Source of the DNA: Carposina sasakii
Taxonomy: Eukaryota > Arthropoda > Insecta > Lepidoptera > Carposinidae
Length of the DNA stretch: 64,000 nucleotides
Reading direction: 5' to 3'
NCBI GenBank assembly: GCA_014607495.2
Contig: CP053163.1
Span: 6,614,716 to 6,678,715, forward strand
Shown here: positions 52,611-63,904 of the stretch, piece by piece
How positions within the stretch are numbered: the stretch's first letter is position 1
Layout of the letters: each line of letters begins with the position of its first letter
Notes under the pieces: generated by a model
What the model was told of the DNA's origin: nothing
Databases searched by the model: none
What the model saw: only the letters and a program-made list of their open reading frames with translations
Made by a program: the position numbers and the translations under genes

Positions 52611-52907
52611 ATGTCTCCTGAATCAGGAAAAAAGGAAACTTCGTCGAATTGTCCAACTAAATTCGAATTTCAAACTGTTTGCAGTCGAAAGCACAAAAGA
52701 AGTTGGGAATTTGAACGTCTCTATTTACGTAATCAAATCGGAATTGTGAGGACTCGGCCTTTCACAAAAGGCTTTAAGGCGAAGTATGTTCTACTACTGG
52801 AACTGTCACTTATTAAAAAAAATAATAACCTCATTTACTTAAAGGAAAAAACTCGACTGCGTAAAAATTTTTACGCAGTGTCACTCTCAGAACTAAGACG
52901 AGTCTAA
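52611..52907 (+). other. unrecognised 98-codon open segment
   Basis: Basic, no domain recognised, start context unremarkable. Flanked by a foldback element and a LINE relic. Probably chance or a decayed element. Listed because it is not explained by a neighbouring feature. Confidence 0.15.
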
Positions 52908-53039
52908 GCTCAAATTACTTCAAAGACAAGCCGTTTAGGTTCTAGAGCGTAGAGATTTGGCTACCTTTTTCTGGGAATACAAAAGGTCACAGGAGTTACG
53001 TGCGATGCCCGGATGCCGTTAAAGCTAAAGGGTAAGATG

Positions 53040-53388
53040 TTCAAGACCTGTCGTCTTGTATGGATCTGAATGCTGGGCCGGAAGAAGAAGAATGAAAATC
53101 TACTGCATGTAAGCGAGATGAGAATGTTGAGATGGATGAGTGGAGTTACAAGAATGGATAAAATAAGAAATGAGTATATAAGAGGAAGTCTGAAAGTAGC
53201 GCCGATCACAGACAAGTTACGAAGTAACCGTCTGTCTTGGTACGGACATATAAAGTGACGGGATGAAAGGCATATTTTACAGAGAGCGTTGTGCATGAAT
53301 ATGGATAGATATAAAGGAAGAGGTAGACCAAAGAAATGTTGGATGGACTGTGTGAGAGAGGATATGCGTGTACTGGGAGTAGAGTAGA
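53040..53388 (+). pseudogene. LINE C-terminal relic (LYGSECW ... GRGRPKKCW type)
   Basis: LYGSECWAGRR in one frame and, after a frameshift near 53085, LLHVSEMRMLRWMSGVTRMD, RSNRLSWYGHI and GRGRPKKCWMDC, VREDM in others. This is the common post-RT region of several LINE groups. An internal stop follows YGHIK. Dead fragment. Confidence 0.7.
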
Positions 53389-53879
53389 GAATCGCCCCAA
53401 TAGAAACAATTGATAGTCACAAAAAGAGCTTTTCAACGATATACGTCTGGTTGTTATTGGTCGGTGGGGACATTTTGCCCATTCTCCTTTAAAAGTATTT
53501 TGGAGACCTCGTGTCGCAAAATTTGTGACGAAAGTTGATAATTGAATTTTTCTCGAGGGTGATATTGGTAAAGTTTTTGCGTCTCACTGAACTCAATATG
53601 CAGAACCAATATACAACTTGTAAGTTTTAAGAGATAGTCACTTTGGTGGTTTTTATCGAGTCACAGTGAAATGGATATTTTACGAAGAATAATTTGTCAA
53701 AATTCAATCACGGGCCTGTGCCAATATGATTATTTCATGTAGGTACCTACGTATTTTATTAATCTAAAATTGTCACTTAGCTGGACATTATTTAATCATC
53801 ATAGCAATACATATGTAATAACAGTAAATTCATATATATATATTCATAAACCAATTCATATTCAAAGTTTTTTTTTTTA

Positions 53880-54110
53880 TACACACTACACAACACATTA
53901 ACTTGGTCCCACACTAAGATCCCTAAGGTCTTGTGTCATGGGTACTAAGCAACGGTATATACTCGTAGATAAATATAGAAACATCCATGACTCGGAAGCA
54001 AACATTAATATTTATCATATCAATGTTTGCACCTACTGGGATTCGAACCCAGGACCTATGGCTTCGCAAGCAGGGTCACTACTAGACCAGTCGTTACCCA
54101 TGTAATGTAC
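53880..54110 (-). mobile_element. tRNA-derived SINE family E, best copy
   Basis: On the minus strand: GACTGGTCTAGTAGTGACCC (box A), TGGGTTCGAATCCCAGTAGG (box B), then GCTTCCGAGTCATGGATGTT, CCGTTGCTTAGTACCCATGA and the end TTAATGTGTTGTGTAGTGT. Fragments occur at 9045, 26860, 33890, 39305 and 56148. Confidence 0.7.
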
Positions 54111-54114
54111 TCGT

Positions 54115-55050
54115 ACCTCTTTTAAAATTCTTTACAGCCAAGCTTATATTGTTCAAAATGGCCTTAAGAATCCTAGGCTAATACAAAATTAATTAAATTC
54201 TAAATACACATGTCAAACGCAAACTTCAGAAGTGGCATCGAACTATCCCGGGAGCAATTGTAAGCGAGACCGGAGCGGCTTAAGAGATAGGAACCTATTA
54301 AATTATGCAGTTTAGTTCGGCGTTGCCGTGTGACCCCATTTACATGTCTTGCTAACGTCTGCTACCCTGGTACCTGGCATGCTGAAATATGCAGGGATTT
54401 GAAGTAAAGGAGACTCAAAGGAGTCTGCCCACTTTTCATACCATACAGTATACAAGTATAGCTTGACAGGCACATGGCCCTTCGGGCACGGAGCGTATCA
54501 GCTATGGCATAATACTCGTAATTTCGAAATGTATTCGTTACCGTTCCGTGCATCGTGCGTTACGTGCCAGTGGCTGTTGTTTAATATATATATCAATACA
54601 TTAAAAAAAAATTGCAACACGACGTATCTGACACGTTACAAAATTTTCTGATCACAGTTCATATATTGTAAAACGCACTCTAGTATAGCTTGCTAAATAT
54701 ACATATACTATAGACTAGGTAGGTATAATAATAAAAAAAAATGTTCTCACATTTTAAAATAGACCAATAAAAATGTACCTATAAAAACATGAGACCTGCC
54801 TGAAAGGTGTTTATTTATTTAGTGATTTTCTTCGGGTCCTGTCAATTATGCAGCTGGGCTTAGCAGAGCCGTGTGACCCAGTTTAGGTGAACTGCTAAAC
54901 GTGTTAACCCGATATACTTACAGGAAAATATATTTATTAACCTCGCTATGCTAAAAGTGGCCGTGGGAGCTTCTTTCTGATCCAGCAGTTATGCTTGTGG
55001 CTTCCTCTTTTTCGGCAATACAGACGTGTGTATATGTATTAATTAAATTA
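54115..55050. other. gene-free stretch
   Basis: No recognised gene. A short piece at 54965-55040 (GATCCAGCAGTTATGCTTGT, GTGTGTATA) may be a family C end. Confidence 0.3.
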
Positions 55051-55054
55051 CACC

Positions 55055-55270
55055 TTCTCTTCCCGGGCATACTGTACAAGTCAGTAGAGGGACTAGAGGG
55101 TCTTGGTGTTTTGTAAGCGATGGGCTGACCACCTGTTACTACTAACCGAACTTGTACTTCTCAACTATACCCTCAAAATTGGTCAGAAGTGGTACCATGT
55201 GGTCCTATCGGCCCTTGGTGCTCTGCCTACCCCGTAATGGATAAAGGCGTGATTATATGTATGTATGTAA
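55055..55270 (+). mobile_element. SINE-like family D, full copy
   Basis: Same order and almost the same sequence as 2743-2955, ending GTGATTATATGTATGTATGT. Confidence 0.65.
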
Positions 55271-55419
55271 ATTACACCTTACAAAAAATAGGCGCACAGA
55301 GGTCGAGTTGCGGAAACCATGGAAACCTAAAATGGCAATGGCAAGACGGGCTTACCATTACCATTTTAACTAAATTAGATTTCATTGTAGTAATCTGCAA
55401 TATGCACTTGTAATATTGT

Positions 55420-55475
55420 CTCAATGGTTAGGTGTCTTCTAGTCAGATGGAGTTGGTTCGATTCCAGCCACTAGG
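55420..55475 (+). repeat. tRNA-like SINE head fragment
   Basis: CAATGGTTAGGTGTCTTCTA and GTTGGTTCGATTCCAGCCAC resemble boxes A and B. Confidence 0.35.
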
Positions 55476-56084
55476 TTTATATTATAGAAAGTCATGAAAA
55501 TTAAAGTTATGAAATACTCTATATGACTAGTTCTTGGTTCAAGACTTGATAGGAACCAATATTGATATGAGCATACGAGGAGCATACGCACCTACCCAGC
55601 AGGCCTATTGGCTATCTTTTTTGACAGTTCATAGTGATCATCACTCAATGGAAACTCAACAACTGTTAACAACATAAGTTATCTGAAGAAAATTTTGGCA
55701 ATACACACATATATGTCACTTCCAGTTCAATAAGTTTCAATGAGTGATCATGACTATAAACTGTCAAAAAAGATAGGCAATACGGGGGCAGAATACAACC
55801 ATGTTGTCACTAATAGATTAAGCCAAACATTTTGCTGTCAAATATTTTTAATTTAGTATACCAACTGAAATCAAGTATAAAATAAGGTCAACAAGTAATA
55901 GCTACAAGTATCCCGGACCTCGACACAACTGCCTTTAAACTTAATTAAATCCCCGAGACTTGTTTGTTTGAGACAATAAAGACCAGAACTCGAGTAAACT
56001 TCAGAGAATTTGCTCATTTTGATTTTCAAAGATATTCCGAAGAACATTCTTTTGATTGTTTTGTTAAGCCAAATAACAAATATA

Positions 56085-56215
56085 CAAGGTGCAACAAAAG
56101 GGCCATGTTAAGCGAAATGCTATAAAAATAACGTAATTATACAGTTGCCATCCACGACATAGTACCTTAGGGATCTAGTGTGTTGTAAAAGTGTGTGTAT
56201 ATTTTGGTTATTATT
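56085..56215 (+). mobile_element. MITE family C left end joined to SINE family E fragment
   Basis: ACAAGGTGCAACAAAAGGGCC, GTTAAGCGAAATGCTATAAA (MITE C), then CCTTAGGGATCTAGTGTGTT (SINE E). Confidence 0.4.
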
Positions 56216-56324
56216 ATTTTTGTGCAACAAGGAGAGTAAAACTAGAATAAACAGTAGCTTATAACAAATTGCACCAAGGTTAATTATTTTGACATTGCAG
56301 TATACTCCACATATGAGTTTGAAA

Positions 56325-56375
56325 AGAAACCATATTGCGCCGACCCCATATAATAATGGAATAAGGGCAGAAGAA
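56325..56375 (-). repeat. dispersed repeat fragment (ATATTGCGCCGACCCCAT)
   Basis: Reverse complement of the block inside MITE family B at 16985-17023. Confidence 0.4.
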
Positions 56376-56604
56376 GATACTTCACTACTTCAACCCCCTG
56401 ATTCCAAACCACCTGCGGATGGTTATGTGATAATTTAGCTACGCATGAAAAATTTACATACCTATTTTGTCGACGACTGTCCATAATATAATTATTTGAG
56501 AATGTAAGTCATGATTTATCTAATATTTCGAGAATGAAATATTTTGAGAATATAATATTATACTCGCTCATAAACCTATCAAAACAAACTCCCATTCTTC
56601 TACT

Positions 56605-57050
56605 GATATGGTAATATGGAATTACTGATTTTTGTATGCTGTGGCCTTTCGTACTATCCATCAAATTCACGCATGCGCAGTCGCTGAATTGCATGGCCTT
56701 AAGTACAACCGCCAAAACGAAATACCACCAAAACTCTTTCTTTTTGCAAGCACCTAATGCAGTAAATAGGCTTGTTAAAGAACATAATTTTGACCTATTC
56801 AATCATGGCCATAGGATTCTGGGCAATAAACTCTCTGATTCGGACACCATAATGTAACCTAATCTCATATGATGGCATAGTTTACAAACATCAATAAGTC
56901 CATGGTTTAACTTAATTGGTTAATGCTTACCTACTGCCACTTGCTTTTTATACGAAAGTTTATTCTGTAATTATAAGTGAAAACATGTAAATAGCCCTAT
57001 TCTATCTAAGTAATTAGACTGTATGTTTTTCAAATAAATAAAAAAAAAGT
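56605..57050 (+). pseudogene. possible LINE C-terminal fragment with A-rich tail
   Basis: Open frame with YGITDFCM before the ATG at 56636, then TKYHQNSFFLQAPNAVNRLV and DLFNHG, stop at 56855. AAATAAATAAAAAAAAA is at the end. The YGIT and QNSFF..AP..N pattern resembles the C-terminus of CR1/jockey-like ORF2 proteins, but I am not certain. Confidence 0.3.
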
Positions 57051-58090
57051 TGTTTCTAATACATAAGCTTTTTTTTAATTTTTTCAGGTAAGCGCAATTT
57101 TTATGGAATTTCCTGTGTATCTTTTGGTAAGCATATTTAATTAAAAATAATATTATATAAATACGATAGCTTCACATCTTTTGGAATTAGTGACTCAAAG
57201 AAAAATAAAAAAAGGTGTTGCTTTGACAGCAAAACCTTTTTAGAGAAAAGCTTTTTAGAAAAAACGGTATAGAAAACCTTTTTAGAGAAAAATTTTACCT
57301 TAGACATGGAAAGGAAGTTTGTTTGGACTTTTTGTTTTTAAGCTCTCAAAATTTTTGTTTCTTATAGTTTTTGTTATAAGGTATAATAAGTTCTCTATTA
57401 GTTATTAATATATATATATATTTTTATTAGAAAGTTTAACCTATAAGAAAATATATAGGGCATTGATCCTGAAACAAATCTTTAAATTCAGATAAATTGT
57501 CCAACTTCTTGTTGAATTTGTTCAATTTGGTACAGATATAGTTCGCTAATTTGACATTTGACCAAATTTCGCTAACGATTTGGTGCTAAGACCATAACTT
57601 TCTCCATCTCGGTGTTGGTTCAAAGTTTGGTCCAAGTTACGCCAACTTGCTCTTATTTGGTTAGTGCCGGACATTGGTAGTATCCTGTTAGAATTGCAAA
57701 ACCGAAGTCGCTTGACTCGCTAGCGATATGCGGATTAATGTACTAAGTTTACTTCGTAGAACCAAATTAATGTATAATTGGGATGCATGTATATTCTTGG
57801 ATATTTTGTCTAAACTTATGGCTTGTTGTATGGTCATTATAAATGTTATGGCTAGAAAGCGAAGTGCAGCTAGTCGGTTAATACTAGGTATCCTACTTAT
57901 CCTTGGTTAGAACTAGGTATAACTAATTCTAAGCCACTAAACTACATTGAAAAATAAGAAGAAAAACAAATCATCCTATTCACCTTCGTTTCGGACAAAG
58001 TTTATAACCAGGGGCAGGCATGGGCAGCCTGGTGGAAATGCTGGGTACGCAGATACTGTACTCGTAGCTCAGTGACTGCGCGCTTTCGCC
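57050..58090. other. gene-free stretch
   Basis: AT-rich to 57700, more mixed after. No gene recognised. Confidence 0.3.
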
Positions 58091-58094
58091 CTAG

Positions 58095-58200
58095 CATCTA
58101 GTTCTAACCGGATATGGCCAGTTACGCCTAGCTCTAACCGATGTAGCATACGTCTAGTTCTAACCGCATGTGGCTAGTTACACATAGTTCAAGCCAGCTA
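58095..58200 (+). repeat. imperfect tandem repeat of CTAGTTCTAACCG
   Basis: CTAGTTCTAACCGGATATGG, CTAGCTCTAACCGATGTAGC and CTAGTTCTAACCGCATGTGG follow each other with GCCAGTTACGC-like linkers. A related inverted piece (AGAACTACATGTAACGG) follows. Confidence 0.6.
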
Positions 58201-58243
58201 GAACTACATGTAACGGAACTACAGGCTGTAGCTATCACAAACA

Positions 58244-58475
58244 AAAATCTCACTCTATTGAGGGATCGCCCGCCACGGGCCCTATACCCTCCGCTGACCC
58301 TCGGATCTGCCTACTCATGATCACGAACACAAGACACTACAGTCGCAACGAGAAGCCAGATGTTCGTGATCATGAGTAGGCAGATCCGAGGGTCAGCGGA
58401 GGGTATAGGGCCCGGTGGCGGGCGATCCCTCAATAGAGATTTTAACTTCCGAATAGTGACGCCTGATACAATTCA
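58244..58475 (+). mobile_element. snap-back family, hairpin copy 1
   Basis: Left arm 58244-58329 and right arm 58361-58443 are almost perfect reverse complements (CTATTGAGGGATCGCCCGCC, ACCCTCCGCTGACCCTCGGA). The spacer is 31 bases. The tail TTAACTTCCGAATAGTGACG, CCTGATACAATTC follows the right arm. A single-arm relative is at 39983-40125. Confidence 0.8.
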
Positions 58476-58687
58476 AAAAATGTCACTACTTACACCCTCC
58501 TTCAATCTGATAACCTCCAATTTGATCACAGGCTAATAATAAGGCGATAAGAAACCAGATGATACCAGAAGAAACCAGATTATTATATGTATTACTTCAC
58601 AATGGTACTACCTACGAATTCATAGGCAGTGTAATGCCATAGCAGTAGGTATAACTTTTTATGTTTATCATAGAACTCGTTATTTAT

Positions 58688-58960
58688 AAAGGGTGTAACA
58701 AAAGGGGTACCTCAAGAAACTTGCTATAAAAATGTACATGTAAAATGCACTATAGAGAACTTATACCGACAATTTGAAACCCGAAATTACAGTTATTTCT
58801 CCCAGAATCTATGGTGAAGTCTTAAACAACTCGGAAATAGTCATACAATTATGAAAATTAACATGTGATTTCGAGTCTGAAATTGTGTGTGTTATTTACA
58901 TATTTTCAAAACGGTTCGCTTACCATACTTCTGCTCCACCTTGTTGACACATGTGGTCAT
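58688..58960. mobile_element. MITE family C, second near-complete copy
   Basis: AAGGGTGTAACAAAAGGGGT, TTGAAACCCGAAATTACAG, CATGTGATTTCGAGTCTGAA and CGGTTCGCTTACCATAC, in the order of 45583-45846 but more diverged. The right end is decayed. Confidence 0.6.
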
Positions 58961-59239
58961 TATAAAAGCACTATCTATACATTAGTTATAACTTTAAAGT
59001 ACTTACTTAACTTTACCTAAGAAACGCTGTCTTTGCTGTAATGTTGATTGCCGCCATTTTCCGCAGCTGCTCCTAGACAAACTGCTTGAGAAATGTATAA
59101 TACTATTAATAATACTATAATAAATGGACTGCTATAGGGAGTAAAGTTCTATATAAATAGATTACTGGCTTAGGTTTTCTTCAACACATTCAGTATTTAA
59201 AGCAGACCTGCGAGATCAGCCTATCATTCATTTACCTAA

Positions 59240-59535
59240 ATCGTGTGGCGAAGATTGAGAAGGGTATGTTGAGGTGGTTGGGCATGTGAGAGGATGAGCA
59301 AAATATACTGACAAAGAAAATATACAACGGAAGAGTGGATGGAAAGGTTGGAAGGAGAAAACCTTGCGGACTTTCACCGACCGAATTGGAGAAATTTTAA
59401 AAAAAGGTCAGGTCAGCAGTACCCTAAACCGACGGTCGTGCATAATAATATCATGAAAGTAGACGAAACGAAAGAGGTGTCAGGACCGTAGCAAGTGGAC
59501 ATCCGTGATCATTGCCTACCCCTCCAGAAAAGAGA
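59240..59535 (+). pseudogene. LINE C-terminal relic (second type)
   Basis: The order is typical of another LINE C-terminus: VAKIEKGMLRWLGHV, then a stop, GWKGWK, then a second frame PTELEKF and KKGQVSSTLNRRSC, then CLPLQKRD. Several frameshifts and stops. Ends near AAAAGAGACGTGATTTTATT. Confidence 0.6.
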
Positions 59536-60042
59536 CGTGATTTTATTATTAGTTACCTATTTCAGCTTTAGCTTTTTTAAAACGTTTCCATATTCTGTCC
59601 GTTGCATTTGCAATTTAATTTTCATATCTCTTTTAAAAGGGAACTAACTTTGAAATTTTGCCACCAGCTTTGCAAAATTATAAAACCACGTGTTCAGCTA
59701 GAATTTAAACATTCACAGAAGATTAATCAGATGTTCAATTTTCGTGAAAATGTACCGTGGGATATCTCTTTGCTCCTTGAGCCAGCTGTTGCCAAGTTCC
59801 TTGCTCCTATAGAGACAACTTTGTTAATAAACTTCGCTATCGGAAAGCTCTTTTCACTGTAGATTAAAATACTTTATTCGCCAGTGAATGAAGTGAACAG
59901 TAATTAAGTTTTAATGAATGAAATGAGTAAATAAGTTGGGAGTATTTTCTGGGAAATTTGCGCTAAGATTGTGATAAGTTTTGATGGGTTTGTTGGTTGA
60001 TTGCGCTGTGGTTTAAATAATACTTATTTATAAAAGTTTATC

Positions 60043-60545
60043 TTCACTATGGGTGCGCCCACCACCGGGCCCTACACCCTCCACTGACCCTCGGATCTGA
60101 TAACTCATAACTGCGAAAACAGGCACTTGCACTAACTACAATCGCCACGAGAAACCAGACCCGAGCACCTAGCATGCAAGACAATACATTGCACTATTCC
60201 GAAATCAAAAACTAGATAAATAATCTACATATGTTTCGCCAACAACCGTGGCATTCTCAGGATTATAGAAATTAGTAAATTAGTAAACCACTAATAATAA
60301 TAATTAGTGGTTTAATTAAACATATGTGGATTATTTATCTAGTTTTTTATTTCGGAATAGTGCAATGTATTGTCTTGCATGCTAGGTGCTCGGGTCTGGT
60401 TTCTCGTGGCGATTGTAGTGCAAGTGCCTGTTTTCGCAGTTATGAGTTATCAGATCCGAGGGTCAGTGGAGGATGTAGGGCCCGGTGGTGGGCGCACCCA
60501 TAGTGAATGTTTGAACTTCCGAATTGTAACGCCTAATATAATTTC
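60043..60545 (+). mobile_element. snap-back family, hairpin copy 2 (465-bp foldback plus tail)
   Basis: Left arm from 60043 (TTCACTATGGGTGCGCCCAC) and right arm to 60507 are reverse complements over about 195 bases with three visible substitutions and one 4-base indel. A second small palindrome (AAACCACTAAT..ATTAGTGGTTT) lies near the turn. The tail GAACTTCCGAATTGTAACGC, CTAATATAATTTC follows. TTTATAAAAGTTTATCTT before it and TTTATAAAAAGTTTATCTT after it look like a target duplication of about 18 bases. Confidence 0.8.
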
Positions 60546-61289
60546 ATTTATAAAAAGTTTATCTTGTAAATACACAGGTCAAAATATTACAGATACGTCC
60601 AAAAACCAGTGAAAAAGATGCTTAGCCTGAGAGCCACTTAAAAAGGAAATAGACATTAATTTTAAATTAAATAATTGAAATATCTCACATTCCGTGATAT
60701 AATATCAGAATTTTTAAAGGTGCCAAATAAAATTTTCGCAGTAGAGTCCAATTTAACGTTTCCGGGTCACTTCTCACGAGAGCGTAAGTGATGTCACGAT
60801 ATCTTGTTCGACTCGCAGAATTTTTTCATTTTATTTTTGTAATATCGTACTTATTACTAACCGACTTTAAAGTAGAGTGGTAAATTCCCAACTTTTCAAC
60901 TTGTATAACTTAAATTAATTAATTAATTTCATCATCATTGGTCACTATAATATTTGCACAGTGTACTAAGAGAGTTACATCATTGTTCTAAAGAAAGACA
61001 TTAACTAACACAACAGCCATTCTATTTGCTAACTGTGTTTAATTAATACATACCTAATCTGCTACGGCTGTTCGAAGTACCTAAGTATATGTAGTTATAG
61101 ACCTTATGTCATAATGTTAAGACACTCGATAGGAGACATTATATGCATCCATGTTAATTGGTATATGACTTCATCAGATACAATGTTATTTTCTAAAAGG
61201 TCTTGAAAAAGTTGTGTTCCTTATCAAACTCACAAGATTTCATGTTATAGATGAAGTCGAAAGCTAATAAGCCATACTTAGGATTTTAT

Positions 61290-61691
61290 TCATAATATTA
61301 CAAAATTAATCCATCGCTTCTCACCAATCAAAATCCAGTATGTCAAGTACCAGAGATACGTATTGCCAATTAAAAATACCTCGAACTCTTCCCCTTTACT
61401 ACCTATTACTCGTTCCCTACTTATCTGTTGGTATCCAATTGCAAGCCTGTAATTAGTTTTCGTACTTATTCCATTGCAATTATCAATTATTCTTCTAGGA
61501 ACTATATACCTACACAAAGCTGGTCTAAACTTGAGATTAATGTTCATCCAATTATCGAGATTAAATATGGCTTGGAGCCGATTTTTGTAATGGTCAGATA
61601 GCCTATCTGATGGATAAAGTTGATTTGTCTCTGTCTCATATAATAGAAAATGTCTTTGAAGATTACATATACCCAGATACAATAGCAACAT
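61290..61691 (-). other. unrecognised 133-codon open segment
   Basis: The longest open segment without a match to any element family I know. It starts with ATG at 61691 and stops at 61290. Composition is ordinary, with several aromatic residues. No domain was recognised. In AT-rich DNA of this length one such segment is expected by chance. Confidence 0.2.
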
Positions 61692-61734
61692 TTATTTATA
61701 CAGTTTATTTATACTATATATACATAAAGGAGGA

Positions 61735-61895
61735 TCATAAAGGAGAGTCACATTCAGCATAGCATAAATGATAAGTGACAAGTTGCTAGCTTATCACCTG
61801 AGAGAATACCCGACCCCTAGTCTACGACATACACGGAAGGAGATGCAACTGATGTATTCAAGCGAAGCCCCACATCAGCATAGGGCATCTAGAAC
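61735..61895 (+). mobile_element. dispersed SINE-like family C
   Basis: AGGATCATAAAGGAGAGTCA, CGACATACACGGAAGGAGAT and GAAGCCCCACATCAGCATAGG. Confidence 0.5.
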
Positions 61896-61899
61896 ATGT

Positions 61900-63900
61900 C
61901 TAGTCAAAAGGTAGTCTTAGACTACTAGCCAAACTCAATTTTCAACGGCCTTCTGTGTATTTAACGCTTCACTATTGGCCTTATCCCTTGGTTACGCTGT
62001 TCACGTTTACGTAGACGCGAGTATGTTATGAATATCGCATTAGTGTACTGGATCGCTTATCTGCTCAGTATCTCTGCTGGAACCATAAAGGAGATACATA
62101 CAAAGAGGAGCTGTCCTTAACAATTTTTTTGATAACTTATCATGGTAGCCAATAGGGCTTTACGATCTTTAAAAAGCTATATGGAGTGTGCTGGAGGGTA
62201 ATCTATAAAAAAAACAATAATCTTGCAAGGTAATTGCAACCTTGCAACGAAACGTTTTTGGTTATGCCAAAGCTAAACCTTTGATTTGTCTGTGCCTATT
62301 TGACAGAATTTTAAAGGACCTTCTTTTCTCTAAACGTTGGCAAATTTTAGAGCGATACGTAATGTGCATATGTATTTGGTTGTTGTTCAGTTTTGGAAAC
62401 ACCTCATACGAACACGCTCGATTGCTCCCGAAGGCGCACAAAAAAAATAGTTATAACGCGATATATGCACCCAGATGCAACTGAGGCTTCGTTACTTGGG
62501 GGAAGTCTTCTACCGGTATAAATCTACGACTATTTTTATCCATTTGGCTGGAATAAATATGCTAATGCGGTCTATTGTGACCGCAGGTCTTTACTAAGTA
62601 GACTAGATCAACCCCTCCTGTAATTATGAACGAAGGTTATTGGGACTATATCCTTTTTTAAACTGCTTCATGATGTTCAATAAGCTTCAGTGTAGACTGC
62701 ACTCCCTCGAGGAATATATACCGTAAACCTTGAAGCTATAAACCACTGGATGCGAATGCAAATTGAGATATATGTGTAATGGTATTACTATAATATAATA
62801 GTATTTCAACCAGAAATCAGAGGTAATAACGTGATTACGTGACAACAATCAAAGAATATTTTCAAACTGCGTAAACTATTTGCATATCTTAATGTTTAAC
62901 CTATCTATTGGAATATTCAGTAAAGCTTCAGAATTATTAGTCTACGTTCCCTTTAGGAATAATTACCTTTATAATTTGGTACTCAAAAAAACCATTGAAT
63001 GCTTGCACCATTGCATTAAAGCTGTAAAATAACTATTAGTTATTTTGAAGATATAAGAGGCAACATAACATACTACAAGACATATTCATTTCCGGAACTA
63101 ATTTCTGGTGGACTATTTAAAATAGATGTGGGTGTGACTAACGGAATGACACATGATAGGGATACAGGAAAAAGAAGTACCTATACAACGCTGATCTCAA
63201 TTGTATGAGGACATAGTAGAAAGGAGACCATAACATTTGCGATATCTGATTTGAAATGAATTAAAATCATACAAGATCATGTATGTTGCGCGTCCAGTTG
63301 TTTATAGCTTCTTTACTGCCATTAATGTGGAGAAAAGTGCCGAGATAAAGGGTACCTTGTATAAAAATAGATTGTTATATTAGTTTTATTTTCTTTTGTG
63401 TTAGTGGTGCACCCAACTGAATAGTTGGGTTTACTCGAAAGAAAGAACCTACCCTACTGGTATATTCACTACTAGCAGATGTCTGGTATTTCGTAATATG
63501 GCTTCATAAAATACCTTATACTTTTTGTTGAGAGAAAAAGGAACATCCAAACATCTAAATTAATAACATTTAATCACATTTTTTAAAATGAATTTAAAAA
63601 TATAAATTGTTTAATTTATCTTGAAAATATTTAATAATTCATATTTTTCACATTTTAATGACGTCGATAACTACAAAAGGTGCACATTCATTACGTGAGC
63701 TCTAGATAAAGTGTGCCATTCGCGAGCCGTTAATTAAAACAAACAAATTGTAATAATGGTCAGGCAGATAAAAAATGTAAACAATACATTCAAAATAAGT
63801 TAGTTATTAAGTTTTCTCCGCAACTAATAGTTGCTGCAGTAAAAGAGTAAATATCAAAACATCTTCTACACAATCTATGTAATTGTATACAGTATATAAT
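61900..63900. other. gene-free stretch
   Basis: AT-rich, with no recognised gene. The open segment 62242-62484 plus (80 codons) has no domain. Confidence 0.35.
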
Positions 63901-63904
63901 ATAA

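Noticed and set aside
57075..57100. host splice site (T-rich tract followed by CAG/GTAAGC)
   Set aside because: The sequence fits both an acceptor and a donor, but no neighbouring exon with coding potential was found.
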